Of a DNA stretch of 7,239 nt, positions 5,968 through 7,239 are shown piece after piece. Position 1 is the first letter of the stretch; every line of letters starts with the position of its first letter. A model generated the notes under the pieces. The model was not told the origin of the DNA. It saw only the letters and a list, made by a program, of their open reading frames with translations, and ran no database searches. A program made the translations under genes and the position numbers. This DNA is from Neptuniibacter sp. (lineage in GTDB: Bacteria; Pseudomonadota; Gammaproteobacteria; Pseudomonadales; Balneatricaceae), in NCBI GenBank assembly GCA_024686055.1, contig JAIBDV010000147.1, forward strand, positions 1 through 7,239, in the 5' to 3' direction.

Positions 5968-5996
5968 CAATACCTTCACGCAGCATTATGGTATTG
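5968..5996 (+). promoter_or_regulatory. Inverted repeat upstream of the GGDEF gene
   Basis: CAATACC (5968-5974) and GGTATTG (5990-5996) are perfect 7-bp arms spaced by 15 nt. They end 42 nt before the start codon, and GGTATT recurs at 6030-6035 just before that codon. It may be an operator or a leader stem. No strong promoter is evident; TTGTTC (5959-5964) with CATTAT (5984-5989), 19 nt apart, is the best weak candidate. Confidence 0.25.
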
Positions 5997-6038
5997 TGCA
6001 ACCCTGAATTATCGCCATTGATATTATAGGGTATTCAC

Positions 6039-7239
6039 TTGGCTGCTCGCCTATTCCTCCTGATTCCGTCTCTTCTCTTACTTGCCGGTGCAGCACTGCT
6101 GCTCAATATTGCCGGAAGCCTGGCAACCGAGTACCAGACAGTCATTACCCTGATCCCCTACCTGCTCACACTGGTCGCAGCGCTGCTCGGTTATGGGTTT
6201 AACCGCAGCCAGGTTGTCCTGGGGGCGCTCAATCTCTGCTGTGCGTACTTTCTTATTCAAACCGGTCTGCAAACCTCGCTTGATGAGGCGCACACCTACG
6301 TGCTGTTCAGCTTGCTGTCACTGCTACTACCTATACATACAGGCCTGATTGCCGCCTATCAGGAGCGCGGTCTCATTACCCCCTATGGCATATCCCGAAT
6401 TGCAGGGGTCGTTATTACCTATCTGCTGCTTTATATTTCCTGGGAAAACCGCAGTCTGGGTTACCTGCTTGCCGACCTGCCGATGATCACCCTGGAAATG
6501 CTCAGGCATGATCTCTATCTCAGCCAGGCAGCCACCATTATTTTGAGCCTGGCACTGATCCCTGCCGGACTGGCTATGTGGTTTCGCAAAACTTACACCG
6601 AAGCTGCCATCCTGAGTTCACTGTTCTCCGCCGCCCTCCTGCTCGCATTGTTTGATAAGCCACTCGCCTCCTCTCTCTTTGTATCGGCCTCTCTGATCGC
6701 CCTCTGTATTTCCGTCATGCAGACCTCGCACGATATGGCCTACCTGGATGAACTGACGGGAATTCCCGCCCGCCGGGCATTAATGACCAAATTTGCGACG
6801 CTGGGCCGTCACTACTCTGTCGCCATGATGGATGTCGACCACTTCAAGAAATTCAACGACACCTATGGCCACGACATCGGTGATCAGGTGTTACGAATGG
6901 TGGCCTCCCAGATAAATAAAGTGTCTGGTGGAGGTAAAGCATTCCGTTACGGGGGTGAAGAATTCACCGTTGTATTTGCGGGGAAAAGCGAACAGGAATG
7001 CATGATGTACCTGGAAGAAGTGCGTGAGCGTATCGCACATTATCAGATGCATATCCGCAATAAAGATCGCCCTGACGACAACACGGAAGGGAAAGAGCAT
7101 CGCAACAGCGAGCCTGAAACCGCGATCGTACACGTAGAGATCAGTATTGGCGTGGCAGAAAAAACTGACCACCATCAAGGCCCGATGGATGTCATGAAAA
7201 CAGCAGATGAAGCCCTGTATGCTGCTAAAGAGGGTGGCC
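6039..7239 (+). CDS. Membrane-anchored GGDEF protein, probable diguanylate cyclase (3' end missing)
   Basis: 400 residues are visible and the GGDEF domain is almost complete, ending at AAKEGG, so few residues are missing. The frame has a TAG 12 nt upstream. TTG at 6039 is the plausible start, with AGGG (6028-6031) 7 nt before it. Residues 1 to about 228 form roughly eight hydrophobic helices of a sensor region I do not recognise. The cyclase domain starts at DELTG (237-241). It has MMDVDHFKKFND (metal-binding D265, substrate-contact region) and RYGGEEF (303-309), an active GG(D/E)EF signature. It should join two GTP into cyclic di-GMP. No RxxD inhibitory site precedes the signature (KVSGGGKAF instead), so product feedback is probably lost. 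A hydrophilic loop of about 20 residues (NKDRPDDNTEGKEHRNSEPE) precedes the SIGVA strand. No EAL domain is visible. Its link to the other stress genes is unknown. Confidence 0.92.
   Translation, partial: MAARLFLLIPSLLLLAGAALLLNIAGSLATEYQTVITLIPYLLTLVAALLGYGFNRSQVVLGALNLCCAYFLIQTGLQTSLDEAHTYVLFSLLSLLLPIHTGLIAAYQERGLITPYGISRIAGVVITYLLLYISWENRSLGYLLADLPMITLEMLRHDLYLSQAATIILSLALIPAGLAMWFRKTYTEAAILSSLFSAALLLALFDKPLASSLFVSASLIALCISVMQTSHDMAYLDELTGIPARRALMTKFATLGRHYSVAMMDVDHFKKFNDTYGHDIGDQVLRMVASQINKVSGGGKAFRYGGEEFTVVFAGKSEQECMMYLEEVRERIAHYQMHIRNKDRPDDNTEGKEHRNSEPETAIVHVEISIGVAEKTDHHQGPMDVMKTADEALYAAKEGG

Overview
The window looks like a chromosomal stretch of a gammaproteobacterium, possibly an Oceanospirillales-like or other marine lineage. 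This rests on the close resemblance of XthA and Gor to enteric-type family members, moderate GC, strong Shine-Dalgarno sites and frequent GTG/TTG starts; genus cannot be fixed from the sequence alone. No rRNA, tRNA, CRISPR array, insertion sequence, phage gene or integration scar was seen.

Layout. Positions 1-1087 (minus) hold the N-terminal 362 residues of an RND/MMPL-superfamily exporter that runs off the left edge. A 389-bp AT-rich divergent region follows, with candidate promoters for both flanking genes and a cluster of inverted repeats. Next is an ArsR-family repressor (1477-1818, plus) with the two widely spaced cysteines of the SqrR/BigR/YgaV persulfide sensors. A bidirectional terminator separates it from the convergent glutathione reductase gene gor (1896-3251, minus). 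gor is divergent from xthA, exonuclease III (3445-4260, plus). xthA converges on a tandem-domain UspE-like universal stress protein (4299-5195, minus), with a GC-rich hairpin between them. A small four-helix membrane protein made of two DUF2892 (YgaP C-terminal type) repeats follows (5419-5835, plus). Last is a membrane-anchored GGDEF protein, a probable diguanylate cyclase (6039 to the right edge, plus), truncated by only a few residues.

How the genes may work together. Every gene is its own transcription unit, mostly in divergent or convergent pairs, so this is a neighbourhood and not an operon. The common theme is thiol/oxidative stress: a sulfur-sensing repressor, glutathione reduction, oxidative DNA damage repair, a stress protein and a DUF2892 protein. 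The most interesting link is regulatory. An 11-mer, ATATTAGTAAA, occurs beside the arsR/RND divergent promoters (1237-1247) and again in the promoter of the DUF2892 gene 4.1 kb away (5362-5372). The ATTAG/CTAAT half-sites around the first copy form palindromes placed within the predicted RND promoter. I infer a small regulon of the ArsR protein comprising itself, the RND exporter and the duplicated DUF2892 protein. The E. coli ygaVP pair joins the same two families (a SqrR-like ArsR and a DUF2892 protein), which makes the link plausible but does not prove it.
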